Shown here: positions 1 through 9,272 of the stretch, one piece after another
How positions within the stretch are numbered: position 1 is the stretch's first letter
Layout: each line of letters starts with the position of its first letter
Origin: SIG440 sp045587485
GTDB lineage: Bacteria; Bacillota; Clostridia; Monoglobales; Monoglobaceae
NCBI GenBank assembly: GCA_045587485.1
Contig: JAZNCI010000018.1
Coordinates: 147,309-211,308, forward strand
Length of the DNA stretch: 64,000 nt
Direction of reading: 5' to 3'
Notes under the pieces: model-generated
Seen by the model: the letters and a program-made list of their open reading frames with translations, nothing else
What the model was told of the DNA's origin: nothing
Database searches by the model: none
Position numbers and translations under genes: made by a program

Positions 1-11
1 TTTGTTATTAT

Positions 12-1448
12 TTAAAACGTATCAATCGCAGCCTGCAACTGGTCATCAACCTCAATTTCGGTAGTTCTTAATGTTTCATACAAATTCATTTGTGTTGTTA
101 TATCAAGAACACCATAGGGATAAAGGCCTTTTGCCTGCTGATAGACTTTCACCGCACTTTTAAGATTTTCGTCATAAATATCATTTACTTCACCAATATA
201 GATACCCAAAGTTTCAAGCATTTTTTTGGCATTTTCCACCGCTGCACCTTTGTCACCTATCTTGTAGGTCTTAGTCAAATCAAAATAGGAAAATTGTGTC
301 ATATCCACCGGAACTGTTGAATTCTGAACAACCGATGAAGGTGTTATTCCCTTCTGGTGAATATTATTTCCATTTGGTGTCAGATAATATGCAACTGTAA
401 ATTTCATCAATGCATTCTCAGGAACATCATACATTGCCTGAACTGTACCCTTTCCAAAGGACTTTGTTCCTATAGCTATTGCCGCCTCGTTCTCGGTAAG
501 TGCCGCAGTAAGCACCTCGGAGGCACTGGCACTCATTTCGTTTATTAAAATTACCACATTATAGTCTTTTGCCTTACCGGTTGCATTATAAACCTTGTCC
601 AGAACATCAACCTTGTGGTCCTCGGTAGTGATAACCTTGCCCTCGGGCAAAAACATATCGGCAATTCTAACTGCTTGTTCAAGAAAACCGCCGCCGTTAT
701 TGCGAAGGTCTATAATTATATCTTTCACACCGGCAGCATCCGCTTTCAACATCGCTTCGGCAAACTGGGCCGCAACATTTTCGGTAAAGGAATACACGAT
801 AATCCTTGCTATTCTCTTTCCGTCCTGCTCTATCAGTTTATAGTCTACAGATGAAGATGAAACCTTTTCACGTACCATTGTAAAATCTATAGGCTCTTCA
901 AATCCTGAACGTACAACCGTAACCGTTACGGTTGTTCCTTCCTTGCCACGAATATAATCAAGGGCAGTTTCAAAAACCATATCTTTTAGATTAATTCCGT
1001 CTGCGGAAATAATTATATCCCCTGCCCTGATACCTGCATTTTCGGCAGGAGAACCGGGTATAGGCTGAGATACAACAATATTGCCGTTTTGATAAAGAAC
1101 GCTTACACCGATGCCTATTACCTCGTCCTCAAGAGTTTCTAAGAACTGCTTTGCCTCGTCTTCGTTGTAATATGCCGAGTTTTCGTCCACCGACTCAACC
1201 ATAGCCCTTACTGCGGTTTGGTAAAGTTCGGGATTTTCTTCAATTATCGCGTCAAGAGCTGTGAGATACAGATTGTTTACAATCAAGTCATCATATCTGC
1301 CAAATAGAGATATGTTCTTTGCGATATTCTTTATATAGTCAGAATATTTATAAGTCTTTGCTGTTTCTTCAGCAAAAACAACAGTATACGAAAGAACAAC
1401 CGCCACTATCAGCAAAAAAGCTGTCAGTTTTTTTGAAATTCTTTTCAT
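12..1448 (-). CDS. S41 family C-terminal processing peptidase (PDZ, S41, peptidoglycan-binding domain)
   Basis: A secreted serine protease of the CtpA/CtpB type, acting outside the membrane; in spore formers such enzymes can take part in forespore-mother cell signalling, but the substrate here is unknown. The start at MKRISKK is chosen because AAGGAGAG lies 9 nt upstream; the open frame extends 19 codons further without support. It has a signal peptide (about residues 1-27), a PDZ domain (about 105-190), the S41 core with a SASASE stretch (about 306-311) supplying the nucleophile and Lys in GKGTVQ (about 333), and a C-terminal peptidoglycan-binding repeat (about 400-460). It lies 13 nt downstream of argS, so they are probably cotranscribed. 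Confidence 0.93.
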   Translation of the reverse strand: MKRISKKLTAFLLIVAVVLSYTVVFAEETAKTYKYSDYIKNIAKNISLFGRYDDLIVNNLYLTALDAIIEENPELYQTAVRAMVESVDENSAYYNEDEAKQFLETLEDEVIGIGVSVLYQNGNIVVSQPIPGSPAENAGIRAGDIIISADGINLKDMVFETALDYIRGKEGTTVTVTVVRSGFEEPIDFTMVREKVSSSSVDYKLIEQDGKRIARIIVYSFTENVAAQFAEAMLKADAAGVKDIIIDLRNNGGGFLEQAVRIADMFLPEGKVITTEDHKVDVLDKVYNATGKAKDYNVVILINEMSASASEVLTAALTENEAAIAIGTKSFGKGTVQAMYDVPENALMKFTVAYYLTPNGNNIHQKGITPSSVVQNSTVPVDMTQFSYFDLTKTYKIGDKGAAVENAKKMLETLGIYIGEVNDIYDENLKSAVKVYQQAKGLYPYGVLDITTQMNLYETLRTTEIEVDDQLQAAIDTF

Positions 1449-1461
1449 AAAACATCTCTCC

Positions 1462-3162
1462 TTACATCTTTTCGGGTGCTGTAATCTTGAGCATTTTAAG
1501 TACACCCTGAATTACAATTCTTGTGCTGTCAACAAGTTTAAGACGTGCACTCATCACCTTTTCATCCTCAACCTTAACACGACAAGCGTTATAAAAGGTA
1601 TGGAATGCCGATGCCAAATCCATAACATATCTTGTAATTTTGGCAGGCTCACGGGTTTCAGCTGCTGCTCTGATTTCTTCGGGAAGGTCACAGAGCTTTT
1701 TAAGAAGGGCAATTTCTTCCTTTTCGCAAAGAACCTCGGGTGAAATTTCTGCAAAATTCTTTACTTCAATGCCTTCTTCACTCAGCACTCTTATAATACT
1801 GCAAATTCTTGCGTGGGCATACTGAACATAATATACAGGGTTTTCGCTTTCCTGCTTAACAGCCAAATCAAGGTCAAAATCAAGATGACTGCCTGCCATA
1901 CGCATATTAAACAAAAATCTTGCCGCATCAACAGAAACATCCTCCAGAAGGTCTGTCAGAGTGATTGCTTTTCCAGTACGCTTTGACATTCTTACAGCCT
2001 CACCATCACGGGTAAGACGAACAAGCTGCATTATCGAAACCTCAAATTTATCAGGGTCAATACCGCAAGCCGCAAGAGCCGCCTTCATTCTTGCAATGTG
2101 GCCGTGATGGTCTGCACCCCATACGTCAATACAAAGGTCATAGCCACGGGTTTCTATTTTGTTAATGTGATATGCAATATCTGCTGCAAAGTATGTGGGT
2201 ATACCGTTGTTGCGAACAAGAACCTCGTTCTTCTCGAGTCCCATTTTTTCACAGTTAATCCAGATTGCGCCGTCTTCTTCATAGGTATATCCGGCTTTGG
2301 TTAAACGGTCAATTGCTTCCTGAACCTTGCCTGATTTGTGAAGCTCACTTTCACGGAACCACACATCATAAAAGATACGGTATTTTTCAAGGTCGGTCTT
2401 AAGGTAATTTACATTCTTTTCAAGGGCATAACCCACCAATGCCGCCTTTCTCTCCTCAGAAGATGCATCAAGATACTTGTCACCCTCAATAGCAATGAAC
2501 GCCTTTGCATGCTCGGTTATATCATCGCCGTGGTAACCGTCCTCTGGGAATTCAATTGCATCTTCGCCCTTTAATTGCTGAATGTATCTTGCCTCTAAAG
2601 ACTTTCCAAACTTTTCAATCTGGTTGCCGGCATCGTTTACATAAAATTCGCGGGTTACATCATAGCCAGCATATTCAAGCACACTTGCCATGCAGTCACC
2701 CAATGCACCGCCACGAGCATTTCCCATATGCATAGGACCGGTTGGATTGGCGCTCACAAACTCCACCATAACCTTTTTGCCCTTGCCCATATCAATTCTA
2801 CCGTAGTCACTGCCCTGTTTCTCAATTTCGGACATTACATTATAAAGTCTTGCATTTGACAGATAAAAATTGATAAAGCCTGCTCCTGCAACCTCTACCT
2901 TTTCGATTTCGCCGCCTGTTTCAATGCCTGACGCAATCGCCTCGGCAATTTTTCTTGGAGGCATACGCAAATCCTTCGCAAGAAGCATCGCAATATTGCA
3001 GGCAAAATCGCCGTGCTGTTCGTCCTTAGGAACTTCCAACTGAATTTTTTCAGCAATATTAATATCTGCAGGTGCAGTAAGAATTCCGTCATTTACCGCT
3101 TTTTCAAAAGCCGTTGCAAGCGCTTGTCCTATTTTCTTTTTTGAATTTTCAATAATACTCAT
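1462..3162 (-). CDS. argS: arginyl-tRNA synthetase
   Basis: Class I aminoacyl-tRNA synthetase charging tRNA-Arg in the cytoplasm. The HIGH-type motif is HMGN (residues 145-148) in an ANPTGPMHMGNARGG context and the KMSKS counterpart is MSKRTGK. The N-terminal Add1 domain and the C-terminal DALR anticodon-binding domain are both present, giving 566 aa, normal for the family. The start at MSIIEN is preferred over an ATG four codons upstream because GGAG sits 6 nt before it, inside those four codons. Confidence 0.97.
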   Translation of the reverse strand: MSIIENSKKKIGQALATAFEKAVNDGILTAPADINIAEKIQLEVPKDEQHGDFACNIAMLLAKDLRMPPRKIAEAIASGIETGGEIEKVEVAGAGFINFYLSNARLYNVMSEIEKQGSDYGRIDMGKGKKVMVEFVSANPTGPMHMGNARGGALGDCMASVLEYAGYDVTREFYVNDAGNQIEKFGKSLEARYIQQLKGEDAIEFPEDGYHGDDITEHAKAFIAIEGDKYLDASSEERKAALVGYALEKNVNYLKTDLEKYRIFYDVWFRESELHKSGKVQEAIDRLTKAGYTYEEDGAIWINCEKMGLEKNEVLVRNNGIPTYFAADIAYHINKIETRGYDLCIDVWGADHHGHIARMKAALAACGIDPDKFEVSIMQLVRLTRDGEAVRMSKRTGKAITLTDLLEDVSVDAARFLFNMRMAGSHLDFDLDLAVKQESENPVYYVQYAHARICSIIRVLSEEGIEVKNFAEISPEVLCEKEEIALLKKLCDLPEEIRAAAETREPAKITRYVMDLASAFHTFYNACRVKVEDEKVMSARLKLVDSTRIVIQGVLKMLKITAPEKM

Positions 3163-3206
3163 ATCTATCTCCATTCTGCCCCAAGAGGCATAAATTTTCT
3201 TGTGTT

Positions 3207-3638
3207 TTATGATACTGTTCTTTCAACCGTCAGTTTCAGGCGATTAATAAGGTAATCATTATTATCTATATCCAAAATATACTCAATAGCAAGATTTCCG
3301 CCATTCTCACTTAAATTATTCTCAACCGATATAGGATTTACACCCACAGGAATTACCCCGAATGGTGTGTTATAGCTACACAGACATTTTTCACCAAGAC
3401 GAAATTCCATACGGCTGTTGTATTTCCCCTTTCGTGTCATACATACCACATCATCCGACACCTTGATTGTTGTAGTTGTATCCTCAAAACCCGTAAGCTC
3501 ACTTTCTTCATATATAATATAAAATTTATTGTTTTTCAGAGCAAATGTACCCTTGGTCTGGAGCTCTATTTCATCCATATCCTTCTCCCCGTCAACCGAT
3601 TGCAGAGTTTTAAGATATATCATTGCATTATTTTCCAT
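3207..3638 (-). CDS. DUF1934 family beta-barrel protein (YwiB-like)
   Basis: A 143 aa cytoplasmic protein of the DUF1934 family, predicted to fold as a small lipocalin-like beta-barrel; no biochemical role is established. Typical family features are the MIYLKTLQ start, the YIIYEESELTGFEDTTTTIKV strand region and a C-terminal alternating hydrophobic pattern (LAIEYILDIDNN). In Firmicutes this family commonly precedes argS, as here (45 nt gap), and it follows murI closely, so it is probably in a murI-DUF1934-argS transcript. Confidence 0.85.
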   Translation of the reverse strand: MENNAMIYLKTLQSVDGEKDMDEIELQTKGTFALKNNKFYIIYEESELTGFEDTTTTIKVSDDVVCMTRKGKYNSRMEFRLGEKCLCSYNTPFGVIPVGVNPISVENNLSENGGNLAIEYILDIDNNDYLINRLKLTVERTVS

Positions 3639-3653
3639 TTATCCTCACCTTAT

Positions 3654-4460
3654 TTAATACTTTTCAATGTCAACCTTGGCAACACTTTCACCAATCGGAC
3701 GGCTTAAAAACATTCCGCCCAGCTTTGCAAAATCAGCAGCCGAGTCACTCACATAATAATTGTATCTGCCACTATTTTTATCACTCAGCATATCACGGCT
3801 CTTAAGCTGTTTAAACGCAAAATGAGCTGCTGCCGCCCCTGAATCAATCAGTGTAATATCACTGCCCATAATTTCTGCAATTACTGATTTAAGCAAGGGA
3901 TAATGCGTACAACCTAAAATCAAGGTATCTATATCATTTTTCTTTATATCTTCAAGATATTCCCGTGCTATAATTCCTGTAACATCGCTGTCTGCATAGC
4001 CATTTTCAACCAACGGAACAAACATGGGGCACGCCTTTGGGAACACCTGTGCATCAGGGCAGATACTCTTTATGAACTCTGGGTATTTGCCGCTTTTTAT
4101 TGTTCCTGAAGTTCCCAGAACGCCAATACGTTTAGTTTTTGTTGCATTCACCGCAGCATGTACAGCAGGCTCTACAACACCGATAATCTCGGTGCCGAAC
4201 TCGCTTGAAATCCACGGAAGAGCCGCACTGCTTGCTGTTCCGCAGGCAATTATTATCATTTTTATATCAAAGGTTTCAAGAAATCTGATATCCTGGCGCA
4301 CATATTTAAGCAGGGTATCCCTCTCCCGTGTTCCATACGGAACTCTGCCTGTATCACCGAAATAAATAACATCTTCATTTGGCATTATCTTCATTATTTC
4401 CTTTACGCAAGTCAGACCTCCAAGTCCCGAATCAAAAACGCCAATTGGCCGTCTATCCAT
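3654..4460 (-). CDS. murI: glutamate racemase
   Basis: Converts L-glutamate to D-glutamate for peptidoglycan. The two catalytic cysteines are visible in ACGTASS and GCTHYP, and the N-terminal FDSGLGGLT motif is intact. The start at MDRRPIG is chosen because GAGAGG lies about 8 nt upstream; a further 15 upstream codons are open but overlap ddl. Length 268 aa is normal. It starts 4 nt after the ddl stop, so ddl-murI is a cell-wall precursor pair. Confidence 0.96.
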   Translation of the reverse strand: MDRRPIGVFDSGLGGLTCVKEIMKIMPNEDVIYFGDTGRVPYGTRERDTLLKYVRQDIRFLETFDIKMIIIACGTASSAALPWISSEFGTEIIGVVEPAVHAAVNATKTKRIGVLGTSGTIKSGKYPEFIKSICPDAQVFPKACPMFVPLVENGYADSDVTGIIAREYLEDIKKNDIDTLILGCTHYPLLKSVIAEIMGSDITLIDSGAAAAHFAFKQLKSRDMLSDKNSGRYNYYVSDSAADFAKLGGMFLSRPIGESVAKVDIEKY

Positions 4461-4464
4461 TTTA

Positions 4465-5520
4465 CTAATCCTCTCTGCTGAGTGCAAGCTCAATATGCTT
4501 ATCAATTACATCCCTCATTGGCACTCCCGAATGTTCCCAAACCTTGGGATACATACTTATGGGGGTAAAGCCCGGAATGGTATTTATCTCGTTCAAAATA
4601 AGTCTGCCGTCACGTCTGTCGATAAAGAAATCAACACGCGAATGTCCCCTGCATTCGCAAATTTTGTATGCACGGACTGCAAGCTCTTTAATTCTAGCCT
4701 CGGTTTCGGATGTCACATCTGCGGGAATAATCAGCTTTGATGCTGCATCTTCATACTTTGCATTAAAGTCATAGAATTCATTTGCAGGCTTGATTTCACC
4801 AAGAACATCTGCGGTGACAGGGTCAAGGTTTCCCATCACTCCACATTCAACTTCGCGGGCATCAATTGCCTCCTCAATAAGCACCTTATAATCGTGCTCA
4901 AGTGCCAACTTTATGCCTGCTTGCAGCTCGTTACGGTTTGCGGCTTTGGTTACACCCACTGACGAGCCTGCCGATGATGGCTTTATAAAGCAAGGATAGC
5001 CCAGCTTTGTTTCAATCAATTCAAAATCAACATTGTCACCAAGCTTTAATTCCACCCAGTTTGCCTGAGGGATACCAGCCTTTTCAAATAAAATTTTTGC
5101 TATGCACTTATCCATACAAGCGGCACTGCCTATAACACCACTGCCCACATATGGAATTCCCGCAAGCTCACAAAGACCCTGAACCGTTCCATCCTCGCCG
5201 TTTTTACCATGAAGAACGGGGTACACAACATCTATTTTAATCTTTTCAGCACCATTTTCACCAAACACAACCAATGCCTTGTCGCAACTGTCAGGGGAAA
5301 TTATGGCAGAAACCGTTTTCCCGCTTTCCCATGAGTGATTTCTTATGTTTTCAATTTCGCCGTCATATAAAAGCCATTTTCCCTCGTTGGTTATACCCAC
5401 GGGAAATACTTCATACTTGTTGCGGTCAATATTGTCAAGCACAGCTGACGCCGAAACCTCGGACACAGTATGTTCGCTTGATACACCGCCAAACAACACA
5501 CAAACATTCAGTTTTTTCAT
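4465..5520 (-). CDS. ddl: D-alanine--D-alanine ligase
   Basis: ATP-grasp ligase joining two D-alanines for the peptidoglycan stem peptide. Diagnostic segments are VLFGGVSSEHTVS at the N terminus, HGKNGEDGTVQGL, the glycine-rich PSSAGSSVGV loop and the metal-binding LNEINTIPGFTPISMYP. Length 351 aa is typical. The gene is the first of the minus-strand ddl-murI-DUF1934-argS-S41 run and is divergent from spoIIR; an AT-rich 124 bp spacer separates them. Confidence 0.97.
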   Translation of the reverse strand: MKKLNVCVLFGGVSSEHTVSEVSASAVLDNIDRNKYEVFPVGITNEGKWLLYDGEIENIRNHSWESGKTVSAIISPDSCDKALVVFGENGAEKIKIDVVYPVLHGKNGEDGTVQGLCELAGIPYVGSGVIGSAACMDKCIAKILFEKAGIPQANWVELKLGDNVDFELIETKLGYPCFIKPSSAGSSVGVTKAANRNELQAGIKLALEHDYKVLIEEAIDAREVECGVMGNLDPVTADVLGEIKPANEFYDFNAKYEDAASKLIIPADVTSETEARIKELAVRAYKICECRGHSRVDFFIDRRDGRLILNEINTIPGFTPISMYPKVWEHSGVPMRDVIDKHIELALSRED

Positions 5521-5644
5521 TTCAAATCATTCCTATCTTAAATAATTTTAAACTACAACATCTAAAAAATCAATATGTATAAATTAAAAAAATCTGTCAA
5601 CACTTTCCTATGCAACAAAATTTACAATTGAAAGGAAATTTTTT

Positions 5645-6268
5645 ATGCATTACATAAACAAAACACGTTTTTTCGCATTGTTTCTCACCCTTACACTTTT
5701 ATTCACCATCATTTTGTCGTATGCAAAGTCCGCAAGTGCAGACATTGCTGATGCAGTTGTTCGTTTGCATATTGTAGCAAACAGTAATTCAGATGCTGAC
5801 CAGAAACTGAAGTTGCAGGTTCGTGACCGCATCCTAAGTGAAACTGCCCATATTTTCAGTCAAACTGCAAATCCTCATGAGGCTCTTGACCTTGCCCGTA
5901 AAAACTTAGGATTTATAAAAGAAATCGCAGAAAATGAAATCCGCAGCCGTGGATTTGGCTATAATGCAACAGTTTCTGTCGGCGAACAGGCTTTTCCCAC
6001 TAAGGTATACGAAAATATCTCCTTGCCAAGCGGAAAATATAATGCTGTAAACATAAGCATAGGCGAGGCAAAAGGCGAAAACTGGTGGTGCGTTATGTAC
6101 CCTCCCCTTTGTTTTACTGATGGAATTGTGTCAGTATCAAAGGATTCACACGAACAGCTAAAAAATAGCCTCTCACCATCGGAATACCAGCTTATAACCA
6201 AAAGTTCCGAATCAGTACCTGTTGAGATAAAATTCAAGCTGGTTGAAATATTTCAAAATTTATTCTAA
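5645..6268 (+). CDS. spoIIR: stage II sporulation protein R
   Basis: Secreted sporulation signalling protein made in the forespore; in Bacillus it activates the SpoIIGA protease to process pro-sigma-E in the mother cell. It has an N-terminal signal/transmembrane segment (about residues 9-30), then the family core VVRLHIVANSNSDADQKLKLQVRDR and WWCVMYPPLCF. RBS AAAGGAAA lies 7-8 nt before the ATG. It is one of few plus-strand genes and overlaps the convergent tsaD by 9 bp. A sigma-F promoter would be expected, but I could not identify a convincing one. Confidence 0.95.
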   Translation: MHYINKTRFFALFLTLTLLFTIILSYAKSASADIADAVVRLHIVANSNSDADQKLKLQVRDRILSETAHIFSQTANPHEALDLARKNLGFIKEIAENEIRSRGFGYNATVSVGEQAFPTKVYENISLPSGKYNAVNISIGEAKGENWWCVMYPPLCFTDGIVSVSKDSHEQLKNSLSPSEYQLITKSSESVPVEIKFKLVEIFQNLF

Positions 6269-7264
6269 GGGTAAATTTGCCACGGCATTAAGCGACATAT
6301 CAGCAATCACACCTGCCTGATACTCAAAATATGCAGCACAGCCAATCATGGCTGCATTATCTGTACAGAGAGATAATGATGGACAAGCAAAAGTCATACC
6401 GCTTTTCGCAGCCAGCTTCTCCACTCTTTCACGCAGAGCCTTGTTTGCCGCAACACCACCAGCAAGGGCAATTTGTGTCACGTCATATTTCTTTGCACAT
6501 TCTATAAGATGTCGGCTGAGTACATCTGTCACTGCCTCCTGAAAGGATGCCGCAACATCAGGCTTGTTTATTTCAATTCCCTTTTGCTCTGCGTTGTGAA
6601 TATAATTGATAACTGCGGTTTTAACTCCGCTGAAGCTGAAATCAAAGCCGTCATCGCCCATATTCACTCTGGGAAACTTTATCGCATCGGGATTGCCCTC
6701 ATGTGCACATTTCTGAATAGCTGGTCCACCCGGATATCCAAGCCCAAGAACTCTTGAAACCTTGTCAAAGGCTTCGCCTGCTGCATCATCATTGGTTTTT
6801 GCAAGGACCTTATAAGTATTATAATCCTTAACATGCACAATATGGCTGTGTCCTCCCGACGCCACAAGACAAATAAAGGGCGGCTTGAAATCAGGATTTT
6901 CAATATAATTGGCACAGATGTGTCCTTTTATGTGATGAACGGGAATAAGCGGTTTTTTAGTCATAAAGCTAAGTCCCTTTGCCGTTGAGACACCAACCAA
7001 AAGGGCACCTACAAGACCAGGGCCATAGGTTACTGCAATGGCATCAATGTCACCTAACGTCATATTGCAATCCGACAAGGCTTTGTCAACCACATCGCTA
7101 ATATTTTCAATATGCTTGCGTGATGCAACCTCGGGCACAACACCGCCAAAGGTCTTATGCAGCTCAATTTGAGTATTTATCACATTTGAAAGCACTCTGC
7201 ACCCATCCTCAACAACCGAAGCAGCCGTTTCGTCACAGGAGCTTTCAATGGCAAGTATTTTCAT
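6260..7264 (-). CDS. tsaD: tRNA N6-adenosine threonylcarbamoyltransferase
   Basis: Kae1/Qri7-family enzyme transferring threonylcarbamoyl to A37 of ANN-decoding tRNAs. Visible motifs are IESSCDETAASVV at the N terminus, HHIKGHICAN (metal ligands), VASGGHSHIV, FDFSFSGVKTAV and LAGGVAANKALR. Length 334 aa. The stop overlaps the convergent spoIIR 3' end; the start overlaps the rimI stop by 4 bp, implying translational coupling. The usual partners tsaB and tsaE are not in this cluster. Confidence 0.97.
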   Translation of the reverse strand: MKILAIESSCDETAASVVEDGCRVLSNVINTQIELHKTFGGVVPEVASRKHIENISDVVDKALSDCNMTLGDIDAIAVTYGPGLVGALLVGVSTAKGLSFMTKKPLIPVHHIKGHICANYIENPDFKPPFICLVASGGHSHIVHVKDYNTYKVLAKTNDDAAGEAFDKVSRVLGLGYPGGPAIQKCAHEGNPDAIKFPRVNMGDDGFDFSFSGVKTAVINYIHNAEQKGIEINKPDVAASFQEAVTDVLSRHLIECAKKYDVTQIALAGGVAANKALRERVEKLAAKSGMTFACPSLSLCTDNAAMIGCAAYFEYQAGVIADMSLNAVANLPLE

Positions 7265-7710
7265 AGCCTATCCTCCGTTAAAATTTTCTTCATTACAACG
7301 CCGTCTTCCTTTCCGCTATAATAGCCTTTTCTGACGGAAATTTCCTTATATCCCATCTTTTTATAAAGCTCACGCGCGGGAATATTGCCAATTCTTACCT
7401 CAAGGTTAATTTCAAAAATACTGTTTTCAAGACAGTATTTTTCAAGCTCCGAAAGCAGTCTTATTGCAATGCCACATCTTCTGTATTTACTCAGGACACC
7501 GATATTCATAATATCTGCATTGCCGCATATATTCCAAAGCCCTGCATAGCCAAGAACTTTGCCGTCTTCCTCTGCCACAAAGTAGGTTGCAATTTTGTTT
7601 TCAAGTTCTTTTTCAAAAGTGCTCTGTCCGTAGCCCGAATTAAAACATTCTGCCTCAACCGATACAAGACCGTCAAGATGACAGCTCTCCATTGGTACAT
7701 AATTTATCAT
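7261..7710 (-). CDS. rimI: RimI-like ribosomal protein S18 alanine N-acetyltransferase
   Basis: A GNAT-fold acetyltransferase of 149 aa. It has the acetyl-CoA loop RRCGIAIRLLSELE, then LEVRIGNIPARELYKKMGY, which is the RimI signature (N-x-A-R-x-L-Y-x-x-x-G-F/Y). Position directly upstream of tsaD, with 4 bp overlap, is the classical rimI location. It also overlaps the upstream Sua5 fusion by 4 bp, so the three genes form a coupled operon. Substrate S18 is inferred from family and context. Confidence 0.88.
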   Translation of the reverse strand: MINYVPMESCHLDGLVSVEAECFNSGYGQSTFEKELENKIATYFVAEEDGKVLGYAGLWNICGNADIMNIGVLSKYRRCGIAIRLLSELEKYCLENSIFEINLEVRIGNIPARELYKKMGYKEISVRKGYYSGKEDGVVMKKILTEDRL

Positions 7711-9131
7711 ACTTTTATCTTCTCAATCAAATTTTTTATTTCGTCTGCACATTTTTCATAAATCTCATTGCTGCCTCCGTAGGGGTCAGCTACGTTTCCA
7801 TATTCACCGGCAAGCTCCTTTAACGTGCACACCTTTTCATCATCAGGCAAAATCCACTTGTGCTCGGTCGTCATAGTAATTACAAAATCTGCACAATCCA
7901 ACATATTTTGGGTTGTCTGCCGTGGAGTATGATTTGAGATATCAATTCCCCATTGTTTTACCGCATAAATGGCATTCTTCTCTGGGCCCGTTGCAGAAGT
8001 TACGCAAAGTCCAGCTGATGACGCAACACCATTCCGCCCCAGACTGTTATAAATTCCTTCTGCCATAGGACTTCTGCAGGTATTGCCTGTACATACAAAC
8101 AGAACAGATTTTGCGCTTTTTGCATCAAGCAATCTTCCCGCTGCAGCCTTGTATAAACGGTTTTTAACCGCCCTCCAAAGTCCGTTATCTGGAATTTCGG
8201 GAGCATATACCTCTTTAACGCCTAATCTGTCGCACTCACGCAAAGACTCAAACAAACGATTTGCTGCATCTTCGGATGAGTTCATCGACCCAAGAGAAAG
8301 AATATGAGAACATTCAGGCAACATCTCCTTCATCTCGTCAAATGCAAGAACTGCCACCCTTGAAAAAACACATCTTTTTGTCACAAACTGTGATACAGCC
8401 TCTACTGTTCCCTTTAAAATGTATACGGATGCTTTCGGTGAATAATGCTTATATTTCATTCCTGGAGCTTTGGGAATATCATCCTTCTTCAGTTCACTAC
8501 TGATGCGAACTTCACCTAAGACCTCCCGAAGCTGTTCAACCGAAATACCGCCCGGTCTTAAAACCGTGGGAATTTCAGTTGTCATATCAATTACCGTAGA
8601 CTCAACACCGACCCTGCATTCATCACCTTTAATTATCCCCGCAACTCTGCCGTTCATATCCTCAAAAACATGTTCAAAAGATGTGGGGCTTGGTTTGCCC
8701 GAAATGTTAGCGCTTGGTGCCGCAATAGGAAAACCGCACTCAGCAATAAAATCTCTTGCAATTTTATTTTCAGGAAGGCGTATTCCAACCGTTTCAAGTC
8801 CTGCTGAAACAGTATCGGAAATGCAAGGTTTCTTTTTCAAAATAACAGTCAAAGGCCCTGGCCAGAATTTTTCAGCCAAAGCAACTGCACTTTGGGGTAT
8901 TTCATCTGCCAATGCATCCATATCCTCAGCTTTAGAAATATGCACAATCAACGGATTATCAGAAGGTCTGCCCTTTGCCAGAAATATTTTTTTAACCGCG
9001 TTGGGGTCAAGTGCATTTGCTCCAAGACCATAAACCGTTTCGGTCGGAAAAATCACGGTTTCGCCCTTTTGGATTAATTCTGCCGCCTCTTTCAAATCTT
9101 CAGTTGTACTTTCAAAAATTCTTGTTTCCAT
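7707..9131 (-). CDS. threonylcarbamoyl-AMP synthase (Sua5) fused to low-molecular-weight protein-tyrosine phosphatase
   Basis: A two-enzyme fusion of 474 aa. Residues 1-205 are the YrdC domain (TETVYGLGANA, KGRPSDNPLIVHI, APSANISGKPSPT) that makes threonylcarbamoyl-AMP for tRNA t6A. Residues about 215-335 are the Sua5 C-terminal domain. Residues 342-474 form a complete LMW-PTP: the P-loop C347-TGNTC-R353-S and a C-terminal DPYGG carrying the general acid. In many Firmicutes ywlC (Sua5) and ywlE (phosphatase) are separate neighbours; here no stop or start separates them. It is coupled by 4 bp overlap to rimI and tsaD, so the first activity fits t6A synthesis. Confidence 0.93.
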   Translation of the reverse strand: METRIFESTTEDLKEAAELIQKGETVIFPTETVYGLGANALDPNAVKKIFLAKGRPSDNPLIVHISKAEDMDALADEIPQSAVALAEKFWPGPLTVILKKKPCISDTVSAGLETVGIRLPENKIARDFIAECGFPIAAPSANISGKPSPTSFEHVFEDMNGRVAGIIKGDECRVGVESTVIDMTTEIPTVLRPGGISVEQLREVLGEVRISSELKKDDIPKAPGMKYKHYSPKASVYILKGTVEAVSQFVTKRCVFSRVAVLAFDEMKEMLPECSHILSLGSMNSSEDAANRLFESLRECDRLGVKEVYAPEIPDNGLWRAVKNRLYKAAAGRLLDAKSAKSVLFVCTGNTCRSPMAEGIYNSLGRNGVASSAGLCVTSATGPEKNAIYAVKQWGIDISNHTPRQTTQNMLDCADFVITMTTEHKWILPDDEKVCTLKELAGEYGNVADPYGGSNEIYEKCADEIKNLIEKIKV

Positions 9132-9272
9132 AGAAACAAAACCTCTTTTTCGTAAATTATATTTCGCCTGTATAACACTTATGATTTTGTCAAGTCAGGG
9201 TCAAAAAGTTTATTGTATTTTGCATCACCCCAAAATAATCCCATTACATCTATATTATTTCTGCAAAATGTA

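Noticed and set aside
8470..9033. 187-codon plus-strand open frame inside the Sua5 fusion
   Set aside because: Ser/Thr/Pro-rich shadow of the highly conserved YrdC region with no RBS or family motif.
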